Below are positions 28,112 through 36,603 of a stretch of 64,000 bases of DNA, piece after piece. The notes under the pieces were generated by a model that saw only the letters and a list, made by a program, of their open reading frames with translations, ran no database searches and was not told where the DNA came from. The stretch is from Phaeospirillum sp. GTDB taxonomy: Bacteria; Pseudomonadota; Alphaproteobacteria; Rhodospirillales; Magnetospirillaceae. How positions within the stretch are numbered: the first letter of the stretch is position 1; each line of letters begins with the position of its first letter. The DNA is taken from NCBI GenBank assembly GCA_030651575.1, contig JAUSFB010000081.1:48362-112361 (forward strand), in the 5' to 3' direction. A program made the position numbers and the translations under genes.

Positions 28112-28188
28112 TTGACTGTCCTTTCGTCACAACCTACGCTTAGTGTACCATGAGCAGCCATTACGCAAAAAAGGATACGGAGTGCAAC

Positions 28189-28404
28189 ATGCATGAACTG
28201 AATCATCGGGAAATCAAGGCGCTGGACCACTGCTGCGGTGACATGCCTGAATCGCTTGATGCCTTTCCGGGAGCCGGTAAGAAGACGATTGAGCGATTGC
28301 TCAGGCTAAAGTACCTGCGTTTTACCGAGAAGCCGGGATATACGCATGGCGAATACGTCGAGCGTACCCCGGAAGGGAAGGCTGCATTGGATCGGTGCCG
28401 CTAG
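28189..28404 (+). CDS. Small winged-helix-like protein, copy B
   Basis: A 71-residue paralogue of the 23752-23967 product (NHREIKALDHCCGDMPESLD, same C-terminus). GGAG six bases before ATG 28189 supports the start used for both copies. Confidence 0.65.
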   Translation: MHELNHREIKALDHCCGDMPESLDAFPGAGKKTIERLLRLKYLRFTEKPGYTHGEYVERTPEGKAALDRCR

Positions 28405-28408
28405 GATC

Positions 28409-28636
28409 TTACTGCCGCACCCGGCCCGTTTCGCGGCCTGTGGCGTCCCTGATTATCCAGCCGTTGAAGTAGGGCTCGACGGTTCCGACCTGACGCCCGG
28501 TGCTGTCCCTGACTATGTACCTGCTGTTGGTCCAAGGCTCTAGGCGCGTCCCTGGTGCTGGCATGGGAGGCGGTGCGCTCTGCTGCGCAAGCGCAATGGG
28601 GGCGAACAGTAGCAGGATGGCTATGAGGGTGCGCAT
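28409..28636 (-). CDS. Small exported protein with repeat, copy B
   Basis: A 75-residue paralogue of 23972-24199: signal peptide ending ALAQ, then YIVRDSTGRQVGTVEPY and WIIRDATGRETGRVRQ. Conservation of the reading frame while bases drift suggests selection on the protein. Confidence 0.65.
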   Translation of the reverse strand: MRTLIAILLLFAPIALAQQSAPPPMPAPGTRLEPWTNSRYIVRDSTGRQVGTVEPYFNGWIIRDATGRETGRVRQ

Positions 28637-28670
28637 GGCACCATTCTACCCGAGACAACGGGCCTTACCA

Positions 28671-28752
28671 GTGTCCTGCCGGGACACAGGCGGTATTCCG
28701 TCCATATCTGTCCGAGGGTGTCCACGCTCTAGACGGGACACAGACTGGACAC
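28671..28752. promoter_or_regulatory. Cluster of five GTGTCC/GGACAC boxes, copy B
   Basis: GTGTCC at 28671 and 28718, and GGACAC at 28682, 28736 and 28747, with the same spacing as in copy A. They lie upstream of the minus-strand exported-protein gene. Confidence 0.5.
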
Positions 28753-28769
28753 TGGATAGAACCAAGCCA

Positions 28770-28940
28770 CTAAGTGCTTGAAATGATTGGCGTAGGAAAG
28801 GGAGCTGACGTCCAACCCTCTCCACGGTGTTTCAGTGGGCTACCCTTGGATCGGAGCAGCTCCAGCAGATCGGTCAGCCGCCCAACAATCTCTTCGAACC
28901 GCATAACGCGGACCTCCGATAACACTCTGGTCCGATCCAT
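28770..28940 (-). pseudogene. Transposase N-terminal scrap (ISNCY-like)
   Basis: The minus frame MDRTRVLSEVRVMRFEEIVG matches the usual opening of integrase-core transposases of the ISNCY group. It then continues into unrelated sequence that crosses the end of module copy B. Only about 20 residues are transposase-like. Confidence 0.45.
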
Positions 28941-29104
28941 CGAAACCCCCTTTCTGGAAGGCCTCTAGGATCGGTCAGATAATGTGCTACGGACAATACC
29001 CATTGGCAATGGATTGACAGATCGGATGCGGGGCGTGGACACTAAACCGCAGGATAAGTGCGTCTGCGATTTTTCAAAATTTCGTGGGGCGGTTATTCTA
29101 GCTT

Positions 29105-29117
29105 AGGCGTAACGCCT
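29105..29117. promoter_or_regulatory. AGGCGT-A-ACGCCT palindrome before a zinc-ribbon gene
   Basis: A perfect 13-base palindrome 32 bases before the ATG at 29149. A TATAAT hexamer lies at 29130-29135. It may be an operator. If TATAAT is the -10 box, the message would begin only a few bases before the start codon. Confidence 0.4.
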
Positions 29118-29148
29118 ATGCCATTGCCATATAATGGAGAAAAGCGCC

Positions 29149-29349
29149 ATGGCTGCCGATATAGATATGTGGATGTGCAGTGATTGCAAAAGTTACTTCC
29201 TGTGGGGGCATGCGTGCCCACAGCATGGTGCCTATAACAGCAAGAATGATACCCGTCTTTGGAAGTGTAGTCGCGACCATACAATAATGGGATGGGATGA
29301 AAATTACTGCACGAAATGTAAAGGTAAATATATTTCTCCAGGAAATTAA
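29149..29349 (+). CDS. Small zinc-ribbon-like protein
   Basis: A 66-residue protein with regularly spaced metal ligands: MCSDCKSY, HACPQH, WKCSRDH and YCTKCKGKY. This suggests one or two zinc-binding knuckles. GGAG nine bases before ATG 29149 sets the start. Function unknown. It lies at the edge of the signalling island and is more AT-rich than its surroundings, a sign of transfer. Confidence 0.65.
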   Translation: MAADIDMWMCSDCKSYFLWGHACPQHGAYNSKNDTRLWKCSRDHTIMGWDENYCTKCKGKYISPGN

Positions 29350-29447
29350 AAGCATATCGTTACATGTTTACCCCGTTGACGACCCAGGACTGTTCAGTTC
29401 TCCTTGGACATCTGTGAAATTGCGATCCTAGTAAGGGAGGAGGAAGG

Positions 29448-29672
29448 ATGATCTCGGTAAAGGTTTGCTACAAATCATCCGGGCGGCCATGCAATAGCGC
29501 CAAGGTCACGATCAGCTTTGATGGCTTGCTGAGGGGGACGAGCAAGACGCTGTATTCGGACAGCGACGGAATGTGCCATTTCGATAATGATCCAGGAAAA
29601 GGGACTGTTTATGTCAATGGATCCAGTCGGCATACTGGGCGGATTCAGGGAATTACGGTTGTTTACATCTGA
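29448..29672 (+). CDS. Small beta-sandwich protein (transthyretin/Ig-like)
   Basis: A 74-residue protein with a very strong ribosome site (GGAGGAGGAAGG). ISVKVCYKSSGRPCNSAKVT, SDSDGMCHFDNDPGKG and TVYVNGSSRHTG resemble the carboxypeptidase-regulatory/transthyretin-like fold, in which a VxGxP-type strand and a TDxxG turn recur. No signal peptide is present. It may be an accessory of the adjacent phospho-signalling genes. Confidence 0.6.
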   Translation: MISVKVCYKSSGRPCNSAKVTISFDGLLRGTSKTLYSDSDGMCHFDNDPGKGTVYVNGSSRHTGRIQGITVVYI

Positions 29673-29922
29673 TGATGACTGAAGCCCGATGGACCACCTC
29701 TGGCGTGCAACGAATTTCCACCACATCCGTGGACGCCATCTAAATTCCCCCGAGTACTGGAGGAGCTCACTTGACGGAGCCCCATTGTCGGTTGCATCCT
29801 GAAGTAGCCTGCCAAGGGAGTGGGAAATTGCTTATGCATAACGCAAGGCTGTGCCATGAAAGACGAATTCAAGGCACGGTCGCCGTTTGAGACTGAACCT
29901 TGTTAGCAGTGGATCTCTCCTT

Positions 29923-30783
29923 ATGTCCGACACACATGCAAAGATCCTGGCGCTTTATGGTGAGGCGCAGAAGGCGGCTGGTGACATTGCCCAGGCGCTC
30001 CCTTCGATTTCAGTCGGCGGTGGCTCCGGGGCGGCGGCACTCTCTGGGGCGGTGCCAAGTCCCGGCACCTCCACTGCGGCTGTTTGTAACGCCAACACAT
30101 TGGTCGATCGCCCTTCGGCACCGCATATCGCCGGACAGGCCTATGCGCTGGTTGCGCGCAACATCGGGCGTCTGCTGGCAATGTCGGCGGGGCACGTGGC
30201 GGCGGCGGGTGCGGTATTGTCCCTGCTGGTGAGGCTTAAGAGTGACAACTTTGCCCTCGCCTTGTTCTCGTTCGTTGTAGCGGTCTTGGCGGCTAATGCC
30301 ATCATGATGTGGATCCGCCTTGCCGATGGCCGCGATTGTGGCGGGTTCTTAGCTTACTTCGGCCTTGGTAAGCGCATGTTCAAGGTTATGGTGCTCGCGA
30401 TCGGATTCAATGTGGCTACAAGTCTTCCGTTTTTCGCACTTGAAGCTGCGCGTTTTCCGGAGTTTGTCTTTGCAGGATATTCCATAGTTGTGGCCTATCT
30501 AATGTTCCGGCTGTTCGGTCTATATCTTGTATCCATCGCGCTCGACAGGCCGCAAGCGATCGGACAAATCTGGAATAAGGGGCGGGAAAACCTTCTTCGG
30601 CTATTGGGGGTTCTGATTTTTTGCATGGTACCGGGGCTGTTTGTGGGCGGCGTCCTGTTCCGCATAGCGGCCGCGCATGATCAGGCGCTCGCCCTCGGGG
30701 TGGCGGTCGTGGCGGTAGTGGCCGTGATGTCCAGTTTGGCTGCCCTTGGTGTCGGCCTTCAGAAACTCGATGAATCGCTTTAG
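29923..30783 (+). CDS. Multi-pass membrane protein next to PP2C
   Basis: A 286-residue protein. A soluble N-terminus of about 80 residues (Gly/Ser/Ala-rich) precedes five or six membrane segments (e.g. ALALFSFVVAVLAANAIMMW, FKVMVLAIGFNVATSLPFF, LLRLLGVLIFCMVPGLFVGG, LALGVAVVAVVAVMSSLAAL). No family recognised. It ends 18 bases before the ATG of the PP2C gene and is probably co-transcribed with it, so it may be a membrane partner or target. The 250 bases upstream (29673-29922) contain no convincing gene. Confidence 0.75.
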   Translation: MSDTHAKILALYGEAQKAAGDIAQALPSISVGGGSGAAALSGAVPSPGTSTAAVCNANTLVDRPSAPHIAGQAYALVARNIGRLLAMSAGHVAAAGAVLSLLVRLKSDNFALALFSFVVAVLAANAIMMWIRLADGRDCGGFLAYFGLGKRMFKVMVLAIGFNVATSLPFFALEAARFPEFVFAGYSIVVAYLMFRLFGLYLVSIALDRPQAIGQIWNKGRENLLRLLGVLIFCMVPGLFVGGVLFRIAAAHDQALALGVAVVAVVAVMSSLAALGVGLQKLDESL

Positions 30784-30801
30784 GTGGGTGGCCGTCGGCA
30801 C

Positions 30802-32490
30802 ATGTATGAGGTCCTAGTGTGCAAGGAGGGTGTGATTGCCGTCGAGAGCGGCGCCGTGGCCTCCCTGCAGGAACGGGCGCGGGCAGGCGATGGCCGCGTG
30901 ACTAAGGACGATGGCTATCTGCTTCCACGCTGCCGGAGCGAGGATACGGTTCTGCCGCAACCGCCTTTGGCCGTATCGCTTGAGATGGTTGAACTTCTGG
31001 AATTGATTGCGGACGGGAATGGCTGGCCGGTCGTGGCGACCTGTTTCGGGCCACCTCAGGACAAAAGTCGCAACGAGGATGCAGCCTTGTCGGCGGTAAT
31101 TTCGGGGGCTGGCACGCAGAAGTTCATCTTCGCCGCAGTAGCCGACGGGGTCAGTACTCGGACGTTCTGGTCGGAGCGTACCTCCCGGTTGGCATGCTTG
31201 GTCGCGTTCAAGGAGATCCGCTCCATGGTGGTGGATGGGATTCTCGACCTTCCTGCTGCGGCACCAGCCCTGCGCACTCGGCTGGCGGCGTCCATCCGCA
31301 AACGGCTGGTCGATGATCGCGCCGTCATCCTCAGGTCAAAGGTGACGCCGCCCGACTGGGCGCCGGACCTTTATGCCAAGCATATCGATCGTGAAGAGTT
31401 CTGGTACAATTCAACACTGCTGTTGTGCTGTCTTGGCCCCACTTCCGGCGTCGCGTTCTGGGTGGGGGACGGCGGCCTCAAAATCGTCAAGAAAGGGCGC
31501 GATGGGAGCGGTGTCATCGCCGCTAACACCTATGTGAAGTCCACGGACGATTCGGAAATTCATACCTACGTTTCCTTAAGCAACGACATCGCATTCTCCG
31601 GCGGACCGATCGACTACTCGGACGCTTCGGCGATCGATGTCTTCCTGGCCTCCGACGGGGTGGACCGAACCCTTCAGCGAGACAATCCCGTGGAGTACGA
31701 GGCCCTGAGCCTGGAGAGCGGATCTGGGGTCCGCGACTGCCTGACGCAGCTCTGGCAAAGGTCGGGGGCCGAGATAGACAACTACAGCCTCGCCCGGCTC
31801 AGTTGGCCGGTCGGTAACCAGTTTCCGCCTCCGAAGCGCGTATTACGGCCCTCGGCCTCTGCTGCGACGTTGGACGGCGAGAGTGTCCCCTCCCCAATCC
31901 ATGCCCCTTCTAGCGACACCGCTGTGGCGGTAGCGGTAGTTCCTAAGGCAACGCCAAACAAGGAATCTGTTTCCGCCTCACCTCTCCCTTCCACCCCGCC
32001 ACAGGCCACACCTCCGCAAGAGAAGGTCAGGCCAAATAGGGTTCGGGGCAGCGGAGACGGAGGCACCGAGGCGACCAAAGGAGTCACAGGTGGCGGGGTG
32101 AAGTCGCTGCCCGTCATCCTTCGCCTGCTCAAGGCGACAAAGGATATCGAGCAAAAACACGGTAGCGCCTCGGAATATCCCCTCAACGACGCTATCGTCA
32201 GATCGGCGTACCGGCTGTGGGTGCTTCGGCTATTCTTTCCGAAGGAAATAGAAGACACCCGCATCCTATCAAAGTTGTATGCGACTGATCTTGGTAGTTT
32301 CCTGGATGCCCCCCCCGAGCATCTCAACCAGATCGTTGCCCTGTATAGAAAGTTGACGCCAAAAGATAAGTATCTTGGAAAAATCCTGGAGGAGATGAAA
32401 GATAACTCAGTGTTCGTAATGCTGAGAACACAGGAGCTTATGAAACTCAGTTTCCGCGACCTACTGAATATATTGGCGGCAGCCGCCTAA
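30802..32490 (+). CDS. PP2C-type protein phosphatase with C-terminal helical domain
   Basis: A 562-residue soluble phosphatase. The metal-binding PPM motifs are recognisable but divergent: KSRNEDAAL, FAAVADGVST (usual DGxGG), FWVGDGGLKI, FLASDGVDRTL and DNYSLARL. This variant is typical of PP2Cs linked to vWA proteins and kinases in TerY-P-type loci. A Pro/Ala-rich linker (about 350-430) joins a C-terminal helical domain (AYRLWVLRLFFPKEIEDTRI onward). ATG 30802 is preferred; a GTG at 30784 is possible. It converges on the LIM-peptidase gene with a four-base overlap of the ends. Confidence 0.85.
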   Translation: MYEVLVCKEGVIAVESGAVASLQERARAGDGRVTKDDGYLLPRCRSEDTVLPQPPLAVSLEMVELLELIADGNGWPVVATCFGPPQDKSRNEDAALSAVISGAGTQKFIFAAVADGVSTRTFWSERTSRLACLVAFKEIRSMVVDGILDLPAAAPALRTRLAASIRKRLVDDRAVILRSKVTPPDWAPDLYAKHIDREEFWYNSTLLLCCLGPTSGVAFWVGDGGLKIVKKGRDGSGVIAANTYVKSTDDSEIHTYVSLSNDIAFSGGPIDYSDASAIDVFLASDGVDRTLQRDNPVEYEALSLESGSGVRDCLTQLWQRSGAEIDNYSLARLSWPVGNQFPPPKRVLRPSASAATLDGESVPSPIHAPSSDTAVAVAVVPKATPNKESVSASPLPSTPPQATPPQEKVRPNRVRGSGDGGTEATKGVTGGGVKSLPVILRLLKATKDIEQKHGSASEYPLNDAIVRSAYRLWVLRLFFPKEIEDTRILSKLYATDLGSFLDAPPEHLNQIVALYRKLTPKDKYLGKILEEMKDNSVFVMLRTQELMKLSFRDLLNILAAAA

Positions 32491-33392
32491 CGCTGGGTCC
32501 GTGACAGCATGGCTGAGATGAATTGCTCCAGATTTCTACCACTTTGAACCTTACGCATCATGCGGAAGCCGTCGCCGTATACGGGGCTAGGGCTGGTTTC
32601 GATAGCGGCGGCCAGCCGTTCAGCGCCGAGGGTGCCGTGGCGAGTGTACCAGTGATAGGCGATCACCTCGCATAATCCCTCTTCCTCGACGGTTCCCAGC
32701 AGGAGGTTATTCTCCGCAGCCCAGACATGGCCCAGTTCGTGGGCGACGACTCCGTCGAAGATGGGCCATGGTAAGCCACGAACCACGGATATCCCCTCGA
32801 CCTGCCGTGTCTCCCGATGGCCTTGGCGTAACAGAACCGACCGGGTTAGCCCCAGGGTGTTGTCCGCGAAGCTGTCCGTGCCGTGCTTAGCCCGCATGGC
32901 GGCAGAGGACCCCAATTCAAGCTTAAGGGTTCGGCCTGGAGACAGCAGGCCCACGGCCTTGACGAAAGCCGCGACTTCCGCGAAACGCTTGCGAGCAAGG
33001 TCCATGTGGTCCACGGCCAGGGAGGCGCACGTCCCGCATGCTGTCCCCGTTCTGGCCGGTGCGCCACAATGAATGCAGTGTCCGATGGCGAAGCAGGGCT
33101 GGCAGTGGAATTTTCCCCAGATGTCGATCAGATAACTGCCTTGTACGATCGGGTGCCGGCAAGTTCCGCATCGCGGAGCCAGGGCAGCCTCGTAGCAGGC
33201 GACATGGGCCGGACCCTGGTCATGGTCAACGTAGCTTTCGCCGCCTCCGATAGGGCGCCGACAGACGCAGCAGGCGAAGCAGCGGCGGTGATAGGATCGA
33301 CCCGACGCAGTCACCCGGTCGCCGCCAACCGGCTGGGCACAGGAAGGGCATAGCATACCTGTTACGCGATCAGCTTCCTGCCGGGGTGCCAT
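32487..33392 (-). CDS. LIM-domain, DA1-like zinc metallopeptidase
   Basis: A 301-residue protein with eukaryote-like architecture. Residues about 13-120 carry tandem zinc modules of LIM type (CPSCAQPV, YHRRCFACCVCRRPIGG, RCGTCRHPI, FHCQPCFAIGHCIHCGAPA). A peptidase domain with VVAHELGHVWAAE (HExxH) follows, with a downstream Glu-rich EEEGLCEVIAYHWY segment that could supply the third ligand. Plant DA1 peptidases combine LIM and the same HExxH domain. The start at 33392 has AGGG six bases upstream and overlaps the kinase gene by 23 bases. Given its place at the end of the vWA/PP2C/kinase cluster, it may be the effector that the signalling genes control. Confidence 0.8.
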   Translation of the reverse strand: MAPRQEADRVTGMLCPSCAQPVGGDRVTASGRSYHRRCFACCVCRRPIGGGESYVDHDQGPAHVACYEAALAPRCGTCRHPIVQGSYLIDIWGKFHCQPCFAIGHCIHCGAPARTGTACGTCASLAVDHMDLARKRFAEVAAFVKAVGLLSPGRTLKLELGSSAAMRAKHGTDSFADNTLGLTRSVLLRQGHRETRQVEGISVVRGLPWPIFDGVVAHELGHVWAAENNLLLGTVEEEGLCEVIAYHWYTRHGTLGAERLAAAIETSPSPVYGDGFRMMRKVQSGRNLEQFISAMLSRTQR

Positions 33393-34701
33393 CGTATGCC
33401 CTGATTTCCCATCCATTGGCTACTACCGCCTGACCGGGGTTCACCTTGACGGTCATGGGACCCATTCCCCTCGATTGGCTGCGACCATCGGTAACCACGA
33501 AGACCTGAGCCGGCCAGTTCACGGTGATTGACAGCACCGAGTCGACAAGCGCGTAGGAGACATTGGCAAGATCCGGCGCGATTCCGCCGAAGTTTCCCGT
33601 GGTCGTGTGAGATAGCGCAGCTTTCTGCACCAGCTTTATGCGGGTCCCGCTGCGCTGGTAGAACTCGAAGAAGGGCGGATTGGTGAACTTCTTCTCGGTC
33701 CAAAGGGAAATGCCCAACACGCCCAACCAGTCCTCAGGACTAGGAAGGTCGGCAATGCTACCGGCCTGTATGGCGCGTTCCAGAAGGGCGAAGCCGGTGG
33801 GCCAAGCGTTGGTTACGCTGCTGGGCAAGGAGGACAGGGATCGGCCAAGAATTTCCTGCGGTGAGAGCAGTTCGTTGCGTCCTAACAAGTTTTCAACCTG
33901 GAGGGACCAAACCATCAGCTCGCAAATCAAGGCTCCCAGCGCAAAGCGGTCGGTCAGCACCATGATCGACGGGTCAGTGGCTGACTGATCCCGATCCACC
34001 TGGACCGCCAACTCCGGATACTGGTAGCCGACCGTTCCCAGAGGACGACAGGACACCCCGTCGAACTTGCGTGGCAGCGGCTGGACTGAGGAGTGATAGT
34101 AACCATCGAAGTCGCACAGGCTGCACACCATGTCGCCGTTCGGCCCAGGCCCAACCATAATGTTGCCGCCCGAGAGGTCGCCATGGACCATTCCCAACTT
34201 TTCCATAGCGGCTACGGCGCAGCATAGCTGGGCCGCGAACATGGTTCGCGCGGCCGGGGTGTAGCTAGCGTCCCAGGCCTGCTGGTTTTTCAAGCGGGAA
34301 AAGTCCTCGGCGGGGCCACCGAAGCGGGCACCGATCTGGTGGGCAACATGACCCAGTAGCCTGTGGCCATTGACGACACTGCCAGGCAGCCATGCATAGG
34401 GCACGCCCTGGAACAACCAGTCATGGCTCTTGGTCAGACCTGTGCGGATCAAAAACTCTGTTCTTGCCCGGCGTTCGGGAATGTCACTCTTGAAGATCTT
34501 CAGGAATGATGGAAGGTTACCGTGCGTCGGATGACGACAATCGACGAAGACACCATAGGCCTCCATGCCGGCTCTCGCCCGCGCCTTGGCCTGATCATAG
34601 ATGGAAAACTCCACCTTTTTCCCATGCCCGATGTTAGCGGCCTGGAAAGTGGAGCCGTAAATTTTCTTCAGGTCCGCGGCTACAAAAGAGTACGAATTCA
34701 T
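33370..34701 (-). CDS. Protein kinase of the vWA/PP2C-associated type
   Basis: A 443-residue protein. The kinase core runs from about residue 20 to 330: FLKIF with the ATP Lys (Lys68), MVHGDLSGGN (Asp175, Asn180) and CDFDGYY (Asp197, DFD in place of DFG). No glycine loop of the classical type is seen. The last 80 residues (SYALVDSVLSITVNWPAQVF to NGWEIRAYDG) form a beta-rich tail that may bind partners. No membrane segment. The ATG at 34701 lies 32 bases after the PP2C stop, so the gene is in the same operon as the PP2C and vWA genes. Confidence 0.88.
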   Translation of the reverse strand: MNSYSFVAADLKKIYGSTFQAANIGHGKKVEFSIYDQAKARARAGMEAYGVFVDCRHPTHGNLPSFLKIFKSDIPERRARTEFLIRTGLTKSHDWLFQGVPYAWLPGSVVNGHRLLGHVAHQIGARFGGPAEDFSRLKNQQAWDASYTPAARTMFAAQLCCAVAAMEKLGMVHGDLSGGNIMVGPGPNGDMVCSLCDFDGYYHSSVQPLPRKFDGVSCRPLGTVGYQYPELAVQVDRDQSATDPSIMVLTDRFALGALICELMVWSLQVENLLGRNELLSPQEILGRSLSSLPSSVTNAWPTGFALLERAIQAGSIADLPSPEDWLGVLGISLWTEKKFTNPPFFEFYQRSGTRIKLVQKAALSHTTTGNFGGIAPDLANVSYALVDSVLSITVNWPAQVFVVTDGRSQSRGMGPMTVKVNPGQAVVANGWEIRAYDGTPAGS

Positions 34702-34733
34702 CGTCTTATTCCCCACCGATCGCGAGTAGGCCG

Positions 34734-36587
34734 TCAATGCGACTTGTATCGGATGGCCACCCTGTGCAACTTCGTTTTTCCATCCACATCCTTTGTCGCA
34801 ACGACGAAGTAATCGTTGCACACACTAGGTCCACCATCGCATGCGGAGGTCATGTCGTAGGTGAAGTCCGGCTTTCCGACTTGATAGCTGACATGTCCGA
34901 CGAGCTTGCGCTTCGAAGAAGGCTCGAATTTTGCGTTTGTTACCGCACAGAACTCCACCGCTCCCCCGCCGAGTTTGTGATGAAGCTTGAGAGGGGTGCT
35001 GCCGGATTGGTAGAGAAAAGAAAGATCCACGTCAGCCCTGTCGGAATTCTGAGCTTTCGCCTGAGCCTGCATGTCGGCCCTTTGCTCCTCGGGGGGGGCG
35101 GAGCAGGCGGTTAGTGACGTTTCCGCGGCCTTGTCCGCCGTAGCCTTGTCCGCTGCGGCCTTGTCTACCATAGCCTTGTCCGCTGCGGCTTTGTCCGCCG
35201 TAGCCTTGTCCGCCGCGGCCTTGTTCTCTACCGCTGCAGACGCCCCAGTACTGACTGAACTCAGGGGTGGCGTCCATGGCATGGGTTGGCCGATCCAGGT
35301 GGCGACGCCGACCATGGCGGCTAGCGTAAGGGCAACCCCGCCGAGAAAGCTGCCGGTAGCCACTCCAATTGGCCAAGGCCGTCGGCCGTGGTCACTGAAC
35401 TGCTGCGGATGGTTGGTGGGCTGTGTGCCCTCAGACAGGGAGCGCGGATGCTCCAGCTTAGAGGTCTCGACCTTTTTCTCCGGGAGGGGAAGTGTGATGC
35501 CGCCTCGACGCGCTCCCATGGGGGCCGCGCTAGGAGGCCAGGTCAGCCGGGCGATGCTGTAGTTATCAACCTCCCGCTTCGGTGCCATTCCCAGCCGCTT
35601 CAACTCAGCCAGGGCGGATGTGGGAGACGAAAGGTTGAGAGTGTCGTAATCGTCAAAGCCGCCGCCGACCTGCAGCGTCCTGTCGACGCCATCTGTGGCG
35701 AGGACAACTTCGACGCAATCCAGTGATTGAATGTCGGACAGCCGCGCGGCACGGAAATCCGCTTCGGTCACGGACAGGGACACGAACGATGAGATCTCAA
35801 GTCCCGCGTCGGTTTTCAACGGCCGCACTGGTGCAGCGAAGACGCCACCCGCCCTCTTGGCGACATGAATTCCACCATCGCCAGCGAACATAACGAAGCC
35901 GCCGCTGTCCCCAAGCAGAGACAGCAGCAATGTCGAGTTATACCAATACGCCCCATTTTCCATGTTTCTGGAGTAGATCTCGGGGCTCCAGCCTTCGGGC
36001 ATCGTCCGCGCGGCGGCCAAAACTAACCGATCTTGGTTCATGGCGCTCCGCAGGCTCTGCGCCAACGCACCGCGCAGCCGGGCCAAGTCGGTGTCCGACC
36101 TAACGCCTCCGTCGGCGAGGGCTGCGGCGGTCACCCGCAACGCGGCCAGGCAGGCGAGCCGGGCTGTTCGGGCAGCCCAGAATGTTTTGGTAGTCACGCC
36201 GTCAGCGACCGCGGCGAAAACGCATTCCTTGCCAGCGTTATCGCGCAGCCGCGCAGAAAGGGCGAAGTCCTGGTTGGAGGACTTCGCCTGTTCTTCCGGC
36301 CCGTACCAAGTGGCTGCGATCGCGCCTGCGCCCGTAGCGCGAATCCAGCCGACCTCCTGGTCGGTCAGGACCAGCCCCAGGGGCGGTTCAGCTACGGTGG
36401 TGTCTTCCGGCTCTCCCCCAAGCAGGAGAATCGAAGCGTCGCCGGAAGATACGGGCGTATGGGGGGCGAGTCGGCGCCCCCTGACGACAGCCAAGCCGTT
36501 GCGGCAGACATGACAGAACCATTCACCGGCGTTGCCACCGGGGCGGCCCGTTCCCCCAAGTGCTTGGGAATTTTCCAAAACGGCCAC
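34734..36587 (-). CDS. Membrane-anchored PP2C phosphatase with ADKA repeats
   Basis: A 617-residue protein. An N-terminal CxxC (WFCHVCRNG) precedes a PP2C domain with SSNQDFALSA, FAAVADGVTTKTFW, MFAGDGGIHV, VLATDGVDRTL and DNYSIARL, closely paralogous to 30802-32490. One membrane segment (GVATGSFLGGVALTLAAMVG, about residue 410) is followed by a tandem block of ADKA units (A-A-D-K-A, about 450-485) and a C-terminal domain with four Cys (likely extracytoplasmic). The start is a GTG at 36587 with GGGGGT eight bases before it. The phosphatase faces the cytoplasm and probably opposes the adjacent kinase. Confidence 0.88.
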   Translation of the reverse strand: MAVLENSQALGGTGRPGGNAGEWFCHVCRNGLAVVRGRRLAPHTPVSSGDASILLLGGEPEDTTVAEPPLGLVLTDQEVGWIRATGAGAIAATWYGPEEQAKSSNQDFALSARLRDNAGKECVFAAVADGVTTKTFWAARTARLACLAALRVTAAALADGGVRSDTDLARLRGALAQSLRSAMNQDRLVLAAARTMPEGWSPEIYSRNMENGAYWYNSTLLLSLLGDSGGFVMFAGDGGIHVAKRAGGVFAAPVRPLKTDAGLEISSFVSLSVTEADFRAARLSDIQSLDCVEVVLATDGVDRTLQVGGGFDDYDTLNLSSPTSALAELKRLGMAPKREVDNYSIARLTWPPSAAPMGARRGGITLPLPEKKVETSKLEHPRSLSEGTQPTNHPQQFSDHGRRPWPIGVATGSFLGGVALTLAAMVGVATWIGQPMPWTPPLSSVSTGASAAVENKAAADKATADKAAADKAMVDKAAADKATADKAAETSLTACSAPPEEQRADMQAQAKAQNSDRADVDLSFLYQSGSTPLKLHHKLGGGAVEFCAVTNAKFEPSSKRKLVGHVSYQVGKPDFTYDMTSACDGGPSVCNDYFVVATKDVDGKTKLHRVAIRYKSH

Positions 36588-36603
36588 GGCGTGCTACCCC
36601 CAC

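Larger units (their letters stand above)
26796..28797. repeat. Prophage module, copy B of a diverged direct duplication
   Basis: This corresponds to 22477-24360 in the same orientation, with the same gene order. Small genes and boxes are conserved, but the minus-strand gene in the middle is unrelated (27824-28111). Many silent differences indicate an old duplication or acquisition of a related element rather than a recent copy. Confidence 0.85.

Noticed and set aside
20000..29000. tRNA gene or att site marking prophage integration
   Set aside because: No cloverleaf sequence and no convincing pair of direct repeats at the borders could be found by eye.
29673..29922. Short open frames and an intron-like look of the 250-base gap before the membrane gene
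   Set aside because: No conserved motif of a group II intron or a gene could be identified; left as unassigned intergenic DNA.
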